The notes under the pieces were generated by a model that saw only the letters and a program-made list of their open reading frames with translations, was not told the DNA's origin and ran no database searches. The position numbers and the translations under genes are program-made. Positions 29,854 to 39,475 of a stretch of 64,000 bases of DNA are shown here, one piece after another. The DNA comes from an uncultured Pelagibacteraceae bacterium (GTDB lineage Bacteria; Pseudomonadota; Alphaproteobacteria; Pelagibacterales; Pelagibacteraceae), in the NCBI GenBank assembly GCA_902597875.1, contig CACJZK010000004.1, positions 1 through 64,000 on the forward strand, read 5' to 3'. Numbering within the stretch: position 1 is the stretch's first letter; every line of letters begins with the position of its first letter.

Positions 29854-30618
29854 ATGAGAATACCTGAAGTAAATATAAAACAACTATTAGAAGCCGGAGT
29901 TCATCTTGGCCATAAAACTCTAAGATGGAATCCAAAAATGAAAGATTACATTTTTGGAGATAAGAATTCTATACATATTATTGATTTAACTCAAACCGTT
30001 GTTTTTTTAAAGAATGCTTTATCTGAAATTCATAAATGTATTGCTAAAGGTGGTAAAATTTTACTCGTATCTACAAAGAAACAAGCCTCTGAGCAAATAA
30101 GTGATCTAGCGAAAGAAACAGAGCAATTTTTTGTGAACTACAGATGGTTAGGTGGAATGCTGACAAATTGGAATACCATACAAAACTCTATTAAAAGAAT
30201 GAAACTTTTAAATGAACAATTATCTAAAGACGATATTGGTTTTACAAAAAAAGAAATACTAAAATTAGGAAAAGAAAGAGATAAGTTACAAAGATCGCTT
30301 GGTGGAATAGAAAATATGAAAAAAATTCCTGATATGATTTTTATAATAGATACAAACATAGAGTCTTTAGCTGTAAAAGAGGCCATTAAATTAAAAATAC
30401 CTATAGTAGCAATATTAGACACAAATTCAGATCCTACAGATATTCAATTTCCTATTCCAGGCAATGATGACGCTAGAAGATCAATAAATCTATATTGTGA
30501 TCTAATAAAAAATACAATCGTGGATGCATCTAAATCTGTTGCAAAGATAGATGAAAAAAAAGAAATTGAAAAGAAAACAGTTAAAAAAATCGATCCAAAA
30601 TCAAAAAAGAAAAAATAA
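29854..30618 (+). CDS. rpsB: 30S ribosomal protein S2
   Basis: A 254-residue S2. Diagnostic segments are LLEAGVHLGHKTLRWNPKM, VNYRWLGGMLTNW, and AILDTNSDPTDIQFPIPGNDDARRSI (central part). The C-terminus is a Lys-rich tail. It is preceded by a structured leader and a candidate promoter, so expression is probably controlled separately from dnaE. tsf follows after 18 bp. Confidence 0.97.
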   Translation: MRIPEVNIKQLLEAGVHLGHKTLRWNPKMKDYIFGDKNSIHIIDLTQTVVFLKNALSEIHKCIAKGGKILLVSTKKQASEQISDLAKETEQFFVNYRWLGGMLTNWNTIQNSIKRMKLLNEQLSKDDIGFTKKEILKLGKERDKLQRSLGGIENMKKIPDMIFIIDTNIESLAVKEAIKLKIPIVAILDTNSDPTDIQFPIPGNDDARRSINLYCDLIKNTIVDASKSVAKIDEKKEIEKKTVKKIDPKSKKKK

Positions 30619-30636
30619 AAATCACTACCTTTTATA

Positions 30637-31482
30637 ATGTCAAACAAAGATTTTTTAGAAAACATCAAGAAACTTAGAGAATTAACTGGCGTGGGTTTCA
30701 AAGACTGCAAGAATGCAATTGATGAAAATGGAGGAGATATAGAAAAGTCTATTGAATATTTAAGAAAAAAAGGAATTGCAAAGGCATCTAAAAAAATGTC
30801 GAGAACTGCATCAGAAGGGTTATCATTAGTAAATGAAAAAGCAGGTGAAGTTTCTATTATAGAAATAAATAGTGAAACAGATTTTGTTGCAAAAAACAAA
30901 GATTTCATAAATTTTTGTAAAGAAATCTCGGAAATTTGCTTTAATGAAAAAGGTAATTTAGAAAGAATAAACTCTGCCAATATGAAGAACAAAGTGTCAG
31001 TTAAAGACAACTTAATTGATTTAATATCAAAAATAGGAGAAAAAATTACACTAAGAAGAGCAAGATTTTTTAATAAATCTGATGGTAAAAACTATTATTA
31101 TGTTCACGGATCTATTGAAAAAAATATTGGAAAAATAATTTCTGTCGTAAAGTTACAAAATATTAAAGAGGAAAACAATGAAATAGGGACTAAGTTGGCG
31201 ATGCATGTTGCTGCAAGTAGTCCTATAGCAATAGACAAAAATGACTTAAAAAAAGATATACTAGACAAAGAACTAGAAATTATAAAAGCTGAATTGGTAA
31301 ATTCAGGAAAAAAAACTGAAATGCTAGATAAAATCTCTCAAGGTAAATTAAATAAATTTATTTCTGATAATACTCTGTTAAATCAAGTATGGATAATGGA
31401 TCCCAAAATGAAAGTTTCTGATATACTAAAAGATATAAAAGTTCTTGAATTCGTAAGATATAAGGTAGGTGAAGGAGTTTAG
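30637..31482 (+). CDS. tsf: Translation elongation factor Ts
   Basis: A 281-residue nucleotide-exchange factor for EF-Tu. The N-terminal UBA-like domain has KKLRELTGVGFKDCKNA; further on are SETDFVAKN and AMHVAASSP. Length is typical. The next gene starts only 3 bp later and is frr; the usual pyrH between them is missing. Confidence 0.96.
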   Translation: MSNKDFLENIKKLRELTGVGFKDCKNAIDENGGDIEKSIEYLRKKGIAKASKKMSRTASEGLSLVNEKAGEVSIIEINSETDFVAKNKDFINFCKEISEICFNEKGNLERINSANMKNKVSVKDNLIDLISKIGEKITLRRARFFNKSDGKNYYYVHGSIEKNIGKIISVVKLQNIKEENNEIGTKLAMHVAASSPIAIDKNDLKKDILDKELEIIKAELVNSGKKTEMLDKISQGKLNKFISDNTLLNQVWIMDPKMKVSDILKDIKVLEFVRYKVGEGV

Positions 31483-31485
31483 CAA

Positions 31486-32046
31486 ATGAGTTCGGAGTTT
31501 AATGAGAAAAATTATTCTGTAAAGATGGATAAAACAATTCAGTCTTTTAGAAAGGATATTGGAACCTTGAGGACTGGAAGAGCCAATGCTTCTATGCTTG
31601 ATACAATTAAAGTAGATGTATACGGCCAACAAATGCCAATTAATCAAATCGCTACAGTAAACGTTCCAGAAGCAAGAATGATATCAGTTCAGGTCTGGGA
31701 TCAGGGGAATACTGTTCTTGTGGACAAGGCGATTAAAGAATCTGATTTGGGCATAAACCCCCAAGTTGATGGACAGATTGTTAGAATTCGAATTCCTGAT
31801 CTTACTGAAGAAAGAAGAAAAGAATTAATAAAAGTATTAAAAGGAATGGGGGAAAAAAGCAAAGTATCAATCAGAAACATTAGAAGAGAAGCCAACGAAG
31901 AACTCAAGAAACTCTTAAATGCAAAGAAAATAAGTGAAGACGTTAGCAAGTCATTGGAAAAAAATATTCAGAAGTTTACCGATGATAATATTGCAAATAT
32001 AGAAAAAATTTCATCCGAAAAAGAAAAAGAAATATCTCAAATATGA
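31486..32046 (+). CDS. frr: Ribosome recycling factor
   Basis: A 186-residue RRF. Motifs include LRTGRANASMLD, YGQQMPINQIA, and DLTEERRKELIKV, typical of the long three-helix bundle. An AAGGAG lies within the end of tsf upstream of the ATG. The stop overlaps the uppS start by 4 bp. Confidence 0.97.
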   Translation: MSSEFNEKNYSVKMDKTIQSFRKDIGTLRTGRANASMLDTIKVDVYGQQMPINQIATVNVPEARMISVQVWDQGNTVLVDKAIKESDLGINPQVDGQIVRIRIPDLTEERRKELIKVLKGMGEKSKVSIRNIRREANEELKKLLNAKKISEDVSKSLEKNIQKFTDDNIANIEKISSEKEKEISQI

Positions 32047-32720
32047 ATAAACTAAACCACATTGCCTTTATTATGGATGGTAATGGTAGGTGGGGTAAAA
32101 AGAGAAAAAGAGGAAGAAACTACGGACATCTCCAGGGAGTTAAAGTTGTTGAAAAGATAGTACAGTCTTCATTAAGACTTAAAATTCCCATTATTACTTT
32201 TTATGTATTCTCAACTGAAAATTGGAAAAGACCAAAGGCAGAAGTAAATTTTTTATTCAATTTAATTGGATCTTATTTTAAAAAAGAAATTAAAAATGTA
32301 GTTAAAAATGGCATTAAGATAAATATTTTAGGAAGAACTTCCTCTTTTTCAACTCCTCTAAAAAAAATATTAAAAAATACAATAAAAAAAACTGAAAAAA
32401 ACAAAAAACTAATAGTAAATTTAGCCTTAAACTATGGTTCTAAAAATGAAATAAAAAATGCATTTAATAAATTAAAAGGAAATCGATCATTAATTAGTGA
32501 GTCTAAAATTACCAAACATTTATATACAGGAAAACTTCCAGACCCCGATATTTTAATCAGAACCGGTGGACAAAAACGCTTAAGTAATTTTATGTTATGG
32601 CAGCTAGCTTATTCAGAACTTTACTTTCTCGATAAACTATGGCCTGATTTTAATTCTAGTGATTTAAGAAGGATTATTAAAAACTATAGATCTATAAGGA
32701 GAAACTTTGGAAAAATATGA
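32043..32720 (+). CDS. uppS: Undecaprenyl diphosphate synthase (cis-prenyltransferase)
   Basis: A 225-residue enzyme making the C55 lipid carrier for peptidoglycan and polysaccharides. Motifs are FIMDGNGRWGKK with the catalytic aspartate, GHLQGVKVVEKIV, YVFSTENWKRP, PDILIRTGGQKRLSNFMLWQ and the C-terminal FLDKLWPDF. It is slightly shorter than the family average but has all motifs. It overlaps cdsA by 4 bp. Confidence 0.96.
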   Translation: MNKLNHIAFIMDGNGRWGKKRKRGRNYGHLQGVKVVEKIVQSSLRLKIPIITFYVFSTENWKRPKAEVNFLFNLIGSYFKKEIKNVVKNGIKINILGRTSSFSTPLKKILKNTIKKTEKNKKLIVNLALNYGSKNEIKNAFNKLKGNRSLISESKITKHLYTGKLPDPDILIRTGGQKRLSNFMLWQLAYSELYFLDKLWPDFNSSDLRRIIKNYRSIRRNFGKI

Positions 32721-33346
32721 CTAACTTTCAAAAAAGATTTTTAACAGCATTAGTTGTTCTTCCAATATCTTTAATTTTTGTTTTGATTGGTGGTTATGTA
32801 ACACTTTTATTTTTGTTGACTGTTTTTTTTATAGCTAATTACGAATTATTTACCGTTTTCAAAAAAAAAACTACTTTATTATTTTTAGATTTAATATTAA
32901 TTTTATCTTTATATTCAATTTATTTAATGGCAGAAAGAAATAGTTATTTACTATTATGGGTAATAATTCTTGTTGTCTGTTCTGATGTTGGTGGATACGT
33001 ATTTGGAAAGTTATTTAAGTGGAAAAAATTTACCAACATAAGTCCTAATAAAACAGTTTCTGGAGTTTTTGGTTCGTTTATATTTTCCTTAATGTCACCA
33101 ATTTTATTTTATTACATAATGGGATCCGACAATTTTCTTGAACCTAAATATTTTTTCTATTCAATAATATTTTCACTTATAGCGCAGGCAGGAGATTTAA
33201 CGATTTCATATTTTAAAAGGTTAGAAAAAATTAAAGATACCGGAAAAATTTTACCAGGTCATGGAGGAATTTTTGATCGTATTGACGGTTTAATGTTCGT
33301 AAGTATTTTTGCTTACATCTTGCTTGATTTAAGGGTAATTGGTTAG
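32717..33346 (+). CDS. cdsA: Phosphatidate cytidylyltransferase
   Basis: A 209-residue integral membrane enzyme making CDP-diacylglycerol. The family signature is present near the C-terminus as SYFKRLEKIKDTGKILPGHG followed by GIFDRIDG. There are about five or six membrane helices. It is short compared with the E. coli enzyme (about 285), with the loss in the N-terminal helices, which is common in compact alphaproteobacterial versions. Confidence 0.93.
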   Translation: MTNFQKRFLTALVVLPISLIFVLIGGYVTLLFLLTVFFIANYELFTVFKKKTTLLFLDLILILSLYSIYLMAERNSYLLLWVIILVVCSDVGGYVFGKLFKWKKFTNISPNKTVSGVFGSFIFSLMSPILFYYIMGSDNFLEPKYFFYSIIFSLIAQAGDLTISYFKRLEKIKDTGKILPGHGGIFDRIDGLMFVSIFAYILLDLRVIG

Positions 33347-33348
33347 TA

Positions 33349-34512
33349 ATGAAAAAAAAAATTGCGATTTTGGGATCAACTGGTTCAATAGGTACCACGT
33401 CTTTAAATATAATTAAAAAGAAAAAAAATTTATTTAGTTTTGAGCTTTTGTCAGCAAATAAGAATTACAAAAGTATTTGTTATCAAATAATAAGATTTAA
33501 ACCTAAATATTTTGTAGTAACAAATAATCATATTTTTTTAAAAATTAAAAAAAGATTTAAAAATAAAAGAACTAAAATTCTTAACAGTTATGACAATTTA
33601 CCTTTAACAAAAAAAATTGACATAACTATAGCATCGATACCAGGTATAGCTGGATTAAAACCAACAATTGTTCTCATTAAAAAAAGCAAAAAAATTCTTT
33701 TAGCCAATAAAGAGTCAGTTATATGTGGTTGGCAGATAATAAATAATCTTGCTAAAAAATATAAAACTAAAATTGTGCCAATAGACTCAGAACATTTTTC
33801 AATAATGAAACTTTTAGAAAATCATAAAAAAAGTGAAATAGAAAAAATTTATATAACTGCTTCAGGAGGACCTTTCCTTAACTTACCTAAAAATAAATTT
33901 AAAAATATTAGACCTCAAGATGCTATCAAGCACCCTAAATGGTCTATGGGAAAGAAAATTTCAGTAGACTCTTCAACTTTAATGAACAAAATTTTAGAAT
34001 TAATGGAAGCGCAAAAAATATTTCCATTTGAATTAAAAAAATATCAAATAATTATTCATCCACAGTCGTTAGTACATGCAATAATAAAATTTAAAAGTGG
34101 TATCACAAAACTTCTATATCATGAACCTGATATGACGGTACCAATATCTAACGCTATCTTTGACTCAAACTTTGATATTGATAATTTTATTAAAAGAAAA
34201 AATAAAATTAAAAATCTGGAATTCTTTGAACCAGATATAAAAAAATTTCCAGTATTAAAGCTTGTACCCAAATTGAACAAGTATATTTCGACGCCAATAA
34301 TTATCAATGCAGCTAATGAAATATTAGTTGATCAATTTTTAAAAAAAAAAATAAGATTCACTTCAATTCTAAAGCATCTATTTTCGCTTTTAAAAGACAA
34401 AAACTACAAAAAATATGCTATATACAATCCAACTAAATTAAGTAATATTTACTTAATAGATCAATGGTCAAGATTAACAACTTTGAAAATTATAAATAGA
34501 AACAAATATTAA
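33349..34512 (+). CDS. dxr: 1-deoxy-D-xylulose 5-phosphate reductoisomerase
   Basis: A 387-residue MEP-pathway enzyme. The NADPH loop is ILGSTGSIGTTSL, the metal/substrate region includes LLANKESVI and PIDSEHFSI, then TASGGPF, HPKWSMGKKISVDSSTLMNK and IIHPQSLVHA. It is complete. The bamA start follows the stop with no gap, so rseP, usually found here, is absent. Confidence 0.96.
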   Translation: MKKKIAILGSTGSIGTTSLNIIKKKKNLFSFELLSANKNYKSICYQIIRFKPKYFVVTNNHIFLKIKKRFKNKRTKILNSYDNLPLTKKIDITIASIPGIAGLKPTIVLIKKSKKILLANKESVICGWQIINNLAKKYKTKIVPIDSEHFSIMKLLENHKKSEIEKIYITASGGPFLNLPKNKFKNIRPQDAIKHPKWSMGKKISVDSSTLMNKILELMEAQKIFPFELKKYQIIIHPQSLVHAIIKFKSGITKLLYHEPDMTVPISNAIFDSNFDIDNFIKRKNKIKNLEFFEPDIKKFPVLKLVPKLNKYISTPIIINAANEILVDQFLKKKIRFTSILKHLFSLLKDKNYKKYAIYNPTKLSNIYLIDQWSRLTTLKIINRNKY

Positions 34513-36738
34513 ATGAAAAAATATATCATCATTTTTTTACTTTTTTTTTCAACTAGTTCCTTCTCGGAAATAGTAAATAAAGTTACTGTGCAAGGTAACG
34601 ACAGAATTAGTAAAGAAACCATACTTGTTTATGGCGAAATATCTGTTCCTTCTAACTATGAAAAAAATGACCTTAATAGAATTTTAAAAAATTTATACTC
34701 AACAAATTTTTTTGATGATATAAAAGCATCAATCAAAAACGGCGTCTTAGAGATTATTGTTAAAGAATACCCGATTATAAATTCTATTACAGTTGAAGGT
34801 GAGCTAAAGGAAGAAAGAATAAGAGAATTAAAAGATAAAATACAAACAAAAAAAAATAGCCCATATATTAAAAGTATTTTAAAGGAAGATATAGATTTGA
34901 TAAAAAAATTGTATTTATCAATGGGCTTCAATTTTACAAAGATAGATTCAAAAATTGAAGAAATCTCTGAAAATCGAATTAATCTTTTTTTCTTTATTAA
35001 CAGAGGTGAAAAGACAAAAATTTCGAAAATTTATTTCATAGGAGATAAAAAAGTTAGAGACAGAAGATTAAGAGATATAATTGTTTCTCAAGAACATAAA
35101 TTTTGGAAAGTGTTAACAAAAAATGTTTACTTAAATAGCCAAAATATTGAACTCGATAAAAGACTTTTAAGCAATTATTACAAATCACTCGGATATTACG
35201 ATGTCCAAGTCTTGTCTAGCAATGCAGAAATTGAAAAAGATAGTTCAACAACTTTAACATATAATATCGATGCAGGAACTAGATATAGAATTCAAAAAAT
35301 CAGCACGAATGTAGACTCTGCTATAGACAAATCAATTTTTATGCCTCTTAATAAAAAATTTAAAAAAGTTGTAGGAAAATACTATTCTCCTTTTACAGTA
35401 AAAAAACTATTAGACGAAGTTGATTTACTAATTGCAAAAAAAGATGTTCAATTCGTGGAACATTCTGTCAGTGAAATAATTGTTAAAGACAATATTGAAG
35501 TTCAAATTAATATTTTTGAGGGTGAAAAAAAAGTTGTTGAAAAAATCAATATTAAGGGGAATACAGTAACTAATGAGTCAGTTATAAGATCTGAACTTCT
35601 ACTTGATGAAGGAGATCCTTTTAGTTTACTTAAATTAAAACAATCTATAGCCAAAATTAAAGCAAGGGGCATTTTCTCAGAAGTTGAAAGAAATGTAACT
35701 GAGGGATCTATAAAGAATTCTAAAATAATAGATATATTTGTTGAAGAACAGCCTACTGGAGAAATTAGTGCAGGAGCTGGAGTAGGCACAAATGGAGGCT
35801 CTATTGCTTTTACCATAAAAGAAAATAATTATTTAGGTCGAGGGATAGAACTATCTACCTCTGTTGAAGCAGATGAAGAAAGCTTAAAAGGCCAAATAAA
35901 AGTAATAGATCCTAATTATAATTTTTCAGGCAATTCAGTCGGATGGATAGTTAGCAATACTTCGAATGATAAACCCGATGCAGGGTATAAAAATAACTTA
36001 GCATCTATGGGTATTAATACAACATTTGAGCAATATAAAGATGTTTATTTAAGCACTGCAGTAAATTTAAACTACGACGATTTAGAAGTAGATAGTACAG
36101 CATCCGACTCATTAAAAAAGCAAGCAGGAACTTTTACAGATCTAGCTTTTGATTATGCAGTCAGACTTGATACTAGAGATAGAGCATATATGCCAACAAG
36201 TGGTAGTATTATTTCCTTTGGCCAAACTCTGCCAGTTTATGCTGACTCGCCTTACTTACGTAATAGGTTCACATCTAGTAAATATAGTGCTTTCGGAGAA
36301 GATATAGTTGGTTCATTTAAATTCTTTATGGCAAGTATACATGGACTCCAAGGAGAGGACGTTAGACTTAGTAAAAGAGCGAAATTGCCTAGTACAAGGC
36401 TTAGAGGATTTAAACCAAATAAGATAGGTCCAAAGGATGGAACAGATTACGTTGGAGGAAACTATGCTGCTGCAATAAATATTGAAACAAACCTACCAAA
36501 CTTATTTCCAGAGAGTACAAAGACGGATGTTGGTCTCTTTTTAGATGTAGGTAATCTATGGGGCGTAGACTATGATAGCACAATAGACGATTCTAATAAA
36601 ATAAGATCCTCAGTAGGTATTAATACAAGTTGGCTTTCTCCGATAGGACCTATGTCATTTGTTTTGTCACAGGATTTATCCAAAGCTGATAGCGATCAAA
36701 CACAATCTTTTACTTTTAACCTTGGAACATCTTTTTAA
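34513..36738 (+). CDS. bamA: Outer membrane protein assembly factor BamA
   Basis: A 741-residue Omp85 protein. The N-terminus MKKYIIIFLLFFSTSSFSE is a signal peptide. Five POTRA repeats cover about residues 20-415, followed by the beta-barrel with TRLRGF in the loop-6 region and a C-terminal phenylalanine (NLGTSF). It inserts beta-barrel proteins in the outer membrane, together with the Skp chaperone encoded next. Confidence 0.95.
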   Translation: MKKYIIIFLLFFSTSSFSEIVNKVTVQGNDRISKETILVYGEISVPSNYEKNDLNRILKNLYSTNFFDDIKASIKNGVLEIIVKEYPIINSITVEGELKEERIRELKDKIQTKKNSPYIKSILKEDIDLIKKLYLSMGFNFTKIDSKIEEISENRINLFFFINRGEKTKISKIYFIGDKKVRDRRLRDIIVSQEHKFWKVLTKNVYLNSQNIELDKRLLSNYYKSLGYYDVQVLSSNAEIEKDSSTTLTYNIDAGTRYRIQKISTNVDSAIDKSIFMPLNKKFKKVVGKYYSPFTVKKLLDEVDLLIAKKDVQFVEHSVSEIIVKDNIEVQINIFEGEKKVVEKINIKGNTVTNESVIRSELLLDEGDPFSLLKLKQSIAKIKARGIFSEVERNVTEGSIKNSKIIDIFVEEQPTGEISAGAGVGTNGGSIAFTIKENNYLGRGIELSTSVEADEESLKGQIKVIDPNYNFSGNSVGWIVSNTSNDKPDAGYKNNLASMGINTTFEQYKDVYLSTAVNLNYDDLEVDSTASDSLKKQAGTFTDLAFDYAVRLDTRDRAYMPTSGSIISFGQTLPVYADSPYLRNRFTSSKYSAFGEDIVGSFKFFMASIHGLQGEDVRLSKRAKLPSTRLRGFKPNKIGPKDGTDYVGGNYAAAINIETNLPNLFPESTKTDVGLFLDVGNLWGVDYDSTIDDSNKIRSSVGINTSWLSPIGPMSFVLSQDLSKADSDQTQSFTFNLGTSF

Positions 36739-36741
36739 TTC

Positions 36742-37269
36742 GTGAAAAAATTTAAAAAAATATCTTTAATTCTTTTAATTTTACCATTGTTAATATCTAC
36801 TTCTGCTATAGCAGGATCACCTTATTATATTGATTTTAGTAAAGTTTTAAATGAGAGTAAGGCCGGAAAAGGAGCACAAGACTTCTTAAAAAAAAAATTT
36901 GAAAGCGAAAATAAAAAATTTATCAAAGAAGAAGAGGCTTTAAAAAAAGAAGAAACAGAAATTATCTCTCAAAAAAAAATTATAACAAATGAAGAGTATC
37001 AAAAAAAAGTTGAATCACTAAGAAAAAAAGTGGCTAGCTTACAAAAAAGAAAGCAAGATCTTATAAAAAATATCGCAAATCTTAGAGCCAAGGCTAGGAC
37101 TGAATTATTAAAAACATTAAATCCCATAATTAAGAAATATATGGAAGAGAATAAAATAAGAATTGTTTTAGACAGAAAAAGTATTTTATTAGGAGATATA
37201 AAATTAGATATTACTCCTCAAATAATTGAGATTTTAAACAAAGAATTAAAGTCTTTAAAACTCAATTAA
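36742..37269 (+). CDS. skp: OmpH/Skp family periplasmic chaperone
   Basis: A 175-residue protein with an N-terminal signal peptide (to about residue 25, ending SAIAG), followed by YYIDFSKVLNESKAGKGAQ, typical for the start of mature Skp/OmpH. A long, highly charged coiled coil (about 45-125) forms the jellyfish-like tentacles of the family. The start is GTG 36742, three bases after the bamA stop. It probably escorts outer-membrane proteins to BamA. Confidence 0.9.
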   Translation: MKKFKKISLILLILPLLISTSAIAGSPYYIDFSKVLNESKAGKGAQDFLKKKFESENKKFIKEEEALKKEETEIISQKKIITNEEYQKKVESLRKKVASLQKRKQDLIKNIANLRAKARTELLKTLNPIIKKYMEENKIRIVLDRKSILLGDIKLDITPQIIEILNKELKSLKLN

Positions 37270-37274
37270 ACAAA

Positions 37275-38240
37275 ATGTTAGAAAATAATTTCTTTGAGAA
37301 AAAAGGACCTTTCCTTCTCGTAGACCTATTTGGTAAAATATATAAAGATAAAAAAATTAAAATTTCAAATATAAAAACACTTAATAATGCTAAAAAATCT
37401 GATCTTACTTTTTTTGATAGCATAAATTATAAAGAATTTGCTGAAAAAACAAAAGCAGGCTGTTGTATTACAACTGAAAAATTAAAGGGATATTTGCCAA
37501 ACAATTGTGTTGTCATTTTAGTAAAAAATGTTTTATTTGAATTAGCAAAAGTTACAAAAAAATTTTATCCTAATTCAGATATTGACTATCCAGATAAAAG
37601 TCTATCTAAACCAACAAAATCTAAATACCCCAAAGTAAAATTTGGTAACAATGTTTTAATTGGAAAAAAAGTTAAAATTGGTAAAAACACCATCATTGGA
37701 AGCAATACAATAATTGAAAGTAAAGTTTCTATAGGAAAAAAATGTGTAATAGGATCTCAAGTCATGATTAAAAATACTATCATAGAAGATGAAGTTTTAA
37801 TTCAAGATGGTTCGAAGATTGGTTTAAAAGGTTTTGGTTTTATTCCTATCAAGGGGAAAAATTTTAGATTTCCACACATCGGTAGAGTAATATTAAAAAA
37901 TTATGTGGAAATAGGATCTTCCTGTACGATTGATAGAGGTTCAGTGGATGATACAGTGATAGGAGAAAATACTTTTTTGGATAACCAAGTTCATGTCGCA
38001 CATAATGTAAAATTAGGAAAAAATTGCATGATTGCAGGCCAAGTTGGTTTTGCTGGAAGCTCAACCATAGGTGACAATGTTTCTATTGGTGGCCAAGCTG
38101 GTGTTTCAGGACATCTTAAAATAGGTAATAATGTAAAAATTGGTGGCGGGAGTGGAGTTGTTAAAGATATAGAGGACAACGTAGTAGTTATGGGTTATCC
38201 GGCAGTCCCACTTAAAGACTTTTTAAAGAAAAATAAATAA
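37275..38240 (+). CDS. lpxD: UDP-3-O-acylglucosamine N-acyltransferase
   Basis: A 321-residue lipid A enzyme. The N-terminal uridine-binding domain is followed by left-handed beta-helix hexapeptide repeats (for example IGKKVKIGKNTIIGSNTIIE). The catalytic histidine is in NQVHVAHNVKLG. The C-terminal residues form a short helix. It overlaps fabZ by one base. Confidence 0.95.
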   Translation: MLENNFFEKKGPFLLVDLFGKIYKDKKIKISNIKTLNNAKKSDLTFFDSINYKEFAEKTKAGCCITTEKLKGYLPNNCVVILVKNVLFELAKVTKKFYPNSDIDYPDKSLSKPTKSKYPKVKFGNNVLIGKKVKIGKNTIIGSNTIIESKVSIGKKCVIGSQVMIKNTIIEDEVLIQDGSKIGLKGFGFIPIKGKNFRFPHIGRVILKNYVEIGSSCTIDRGSVDDTVIGENTFLDNQVHVAHNVKLGKNCMIAGQVGFAGSSTIGDNVSIGGQAGVSGHLKIGNNVKIGGGSGVVKDIEDNVVVMGYPAVPLKDFLKKNK

Positions 38241-38692
38241 TGAGTAAAAATTCTATAAATAAAAAAGAAATCGAGAATTTGTTACCACATAGAGAACCCA
38301 TGTTGTTAATTGACAAATTAATAAATATTGTTCCTTTAAAATCTGCAACAGCAATTGTAAATGTAAAGAAGGATGTTTTTTTTGTGCAAGGCCACTTTCC
38401 TGGGCAACCTGTTATGCCTGGCGTTCTTATTGTTGAGGCTTTTGGACAAGCGGCTGCAGCTTTAACAGCACACGGAATTGACCCAAAAGAATATGAAAAT
38501 AAATTGGTTTATTTAATGAGTGTAGAAAAAGCAAGATTTAGAAATCCAGTAATACCTGATTGCGAACTTCACTTAGAAATTGAGGCAGTGAGATCTCATG
38601 GTAGAGTTTGGAAATACAAAGGAATAGCAAAGGTTGGAGAAAAAAAAATGGCTGATGCGCAATGGTCAGCAACTATAGTTGATAGGAAATAA
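38240..38692 (+). CDS. fabZ: 3-hydroxyacyl-ACP dehydratase FabZ
   Basis: A 150-residue hotdog-fold dehydratase of fatty acid synthesis. H52 in GHFPGQPVMPG and E66 in VEAFGQAAAA are the catalytic pair. LLPHREPMLLIDKL near the N-terminus is characteristic. The placement between lpxD and lpxA is widely conserved and links hydroxyacyl-ACP use in lipid A and fatty acids. Confidence 0.97.
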   Translation: MSKNSINKKEIENLLPHREPMLLIDKLINIVPLKSATAIVNVKKDVFFVQGHFPGQPVMPGVLIVEAFGQAAAALTAHGIDPKEYENKLVYLMSVEKARFRNPVIPDCELHLEIEAVRSHGRVWKYKGIAKVGEKKMADAQWSATIVDRK

Positions 38693-39475
38693 ATGGTACA
38701 TAATTCAAGTGTTGTCGATAAAAATGCGAAAATTGGAAAAAATGTAAAAATTGGACCTTTTTGTTATGTAGGTCCTAATGTTGAATTGTCTGAAAGTGTT
38801 GAATTGATCTCAAATGTACACATTGAAGGTAATACAATAATAGGTAAAGGAACTAAAATTTTTCCTTTTGCAAGCATAGGGACTATTCCTCAAGATTTAA
38901 AATACAAGGGAGAGTCAAATAGCGTGGTAATTGGGGAAAATAATATGATAAGGGAATATGTTACCATTAATCCTGGAACAGAAGGTGGAGGAGGTAAAAC
39001 AATAATAGGAAATAATTGTCTATTTATGATTTCATCTCACATCGCCCATGATTGTAAAGTTGGCAATAACGTTGTAATAGCCAACAATGTTCCATTAGGA
39101 GGTCATGTTACACTTGAAGACTCAGTAGTTATCGGTGGAAATTCAGCGGTACAGCAATTTACAAGAATAGGAAGATTGGCGATGATTGGAGGTATGACAG
39201 GAGTACTTAAAGATGTTATTCCATTTGGCTTATCATTTGGTAACAGAAATTATTTACAAGGCATCAATTTAATTGGATTAAGAAGAAAAAAATACGAAAA
39301 TAAAAAAATTTTGGAATTAGACTCGGCTTATAAAAAAATATTCTCTTCTGAGAAGCTTCATGAAAATTTAGCTAAAATTAATGGTGAATTTAAAGATAAT
39401 GATTTAGTTAAAGAGGTAGTAGATTTTATAGCAAAAGATAAAAAAAGACCTATTTGCACGCCATTAGCTAAATAA
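38693..39475 (+). CDS. lpxA: Acyl-ACP--UDP-N-acetylglucosamine O-acyltransferase
   Basis: A 260-residue enzyme for the first step of lipid A synthesis. Hexapeptide repeats form the N-terminal beta-helix; the catalytic histidine is in MISSHIAHDCKVGN, and NVPLGGHVTLED and GMTGVLKDVIPFG are typical. The helical C-terminal domain is present. The start follows the fabZ stop directly. Confidence 0.96.
   Translation: MVHNSSVVDKNAKIGKNVKIGPFCYVGPNVELSESVELISNVHIEGNTIIGKGTKIFPFASIGTIPQDLKYKGESNSVVIGENNMIREYVTINPGTEGGGGKTIIGNNCLFMISSHIAHDCKVGNNVVIANNVPLGGHVTLEDSVVIGGNSAVQQFTRIGRLAMIGGMTGVLKDVIPFGLSFGNRNYLQGINLIGLRRKKYENKKILELDSAYKKIFSSEKLHENLAKINGEFKDNDLVKEVVDFIAKDKKRPICTPLAK

Noticed and set aside
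30444-31010. A 188-residue open frame on the minus strand across rpsB and tsf
   Set aside because: It is antisense to two well-identified housekeeping genes, its composition (Phe/Ser/Leu-rich) is what the complement of Lys/Glu-rich genes gives, and it matches no family I know.
35502-35816. A 104-residue minus-strand frame inside bamA
   Set aside because: Overlaps the POTRA region of a complete bamA and has no independent support.
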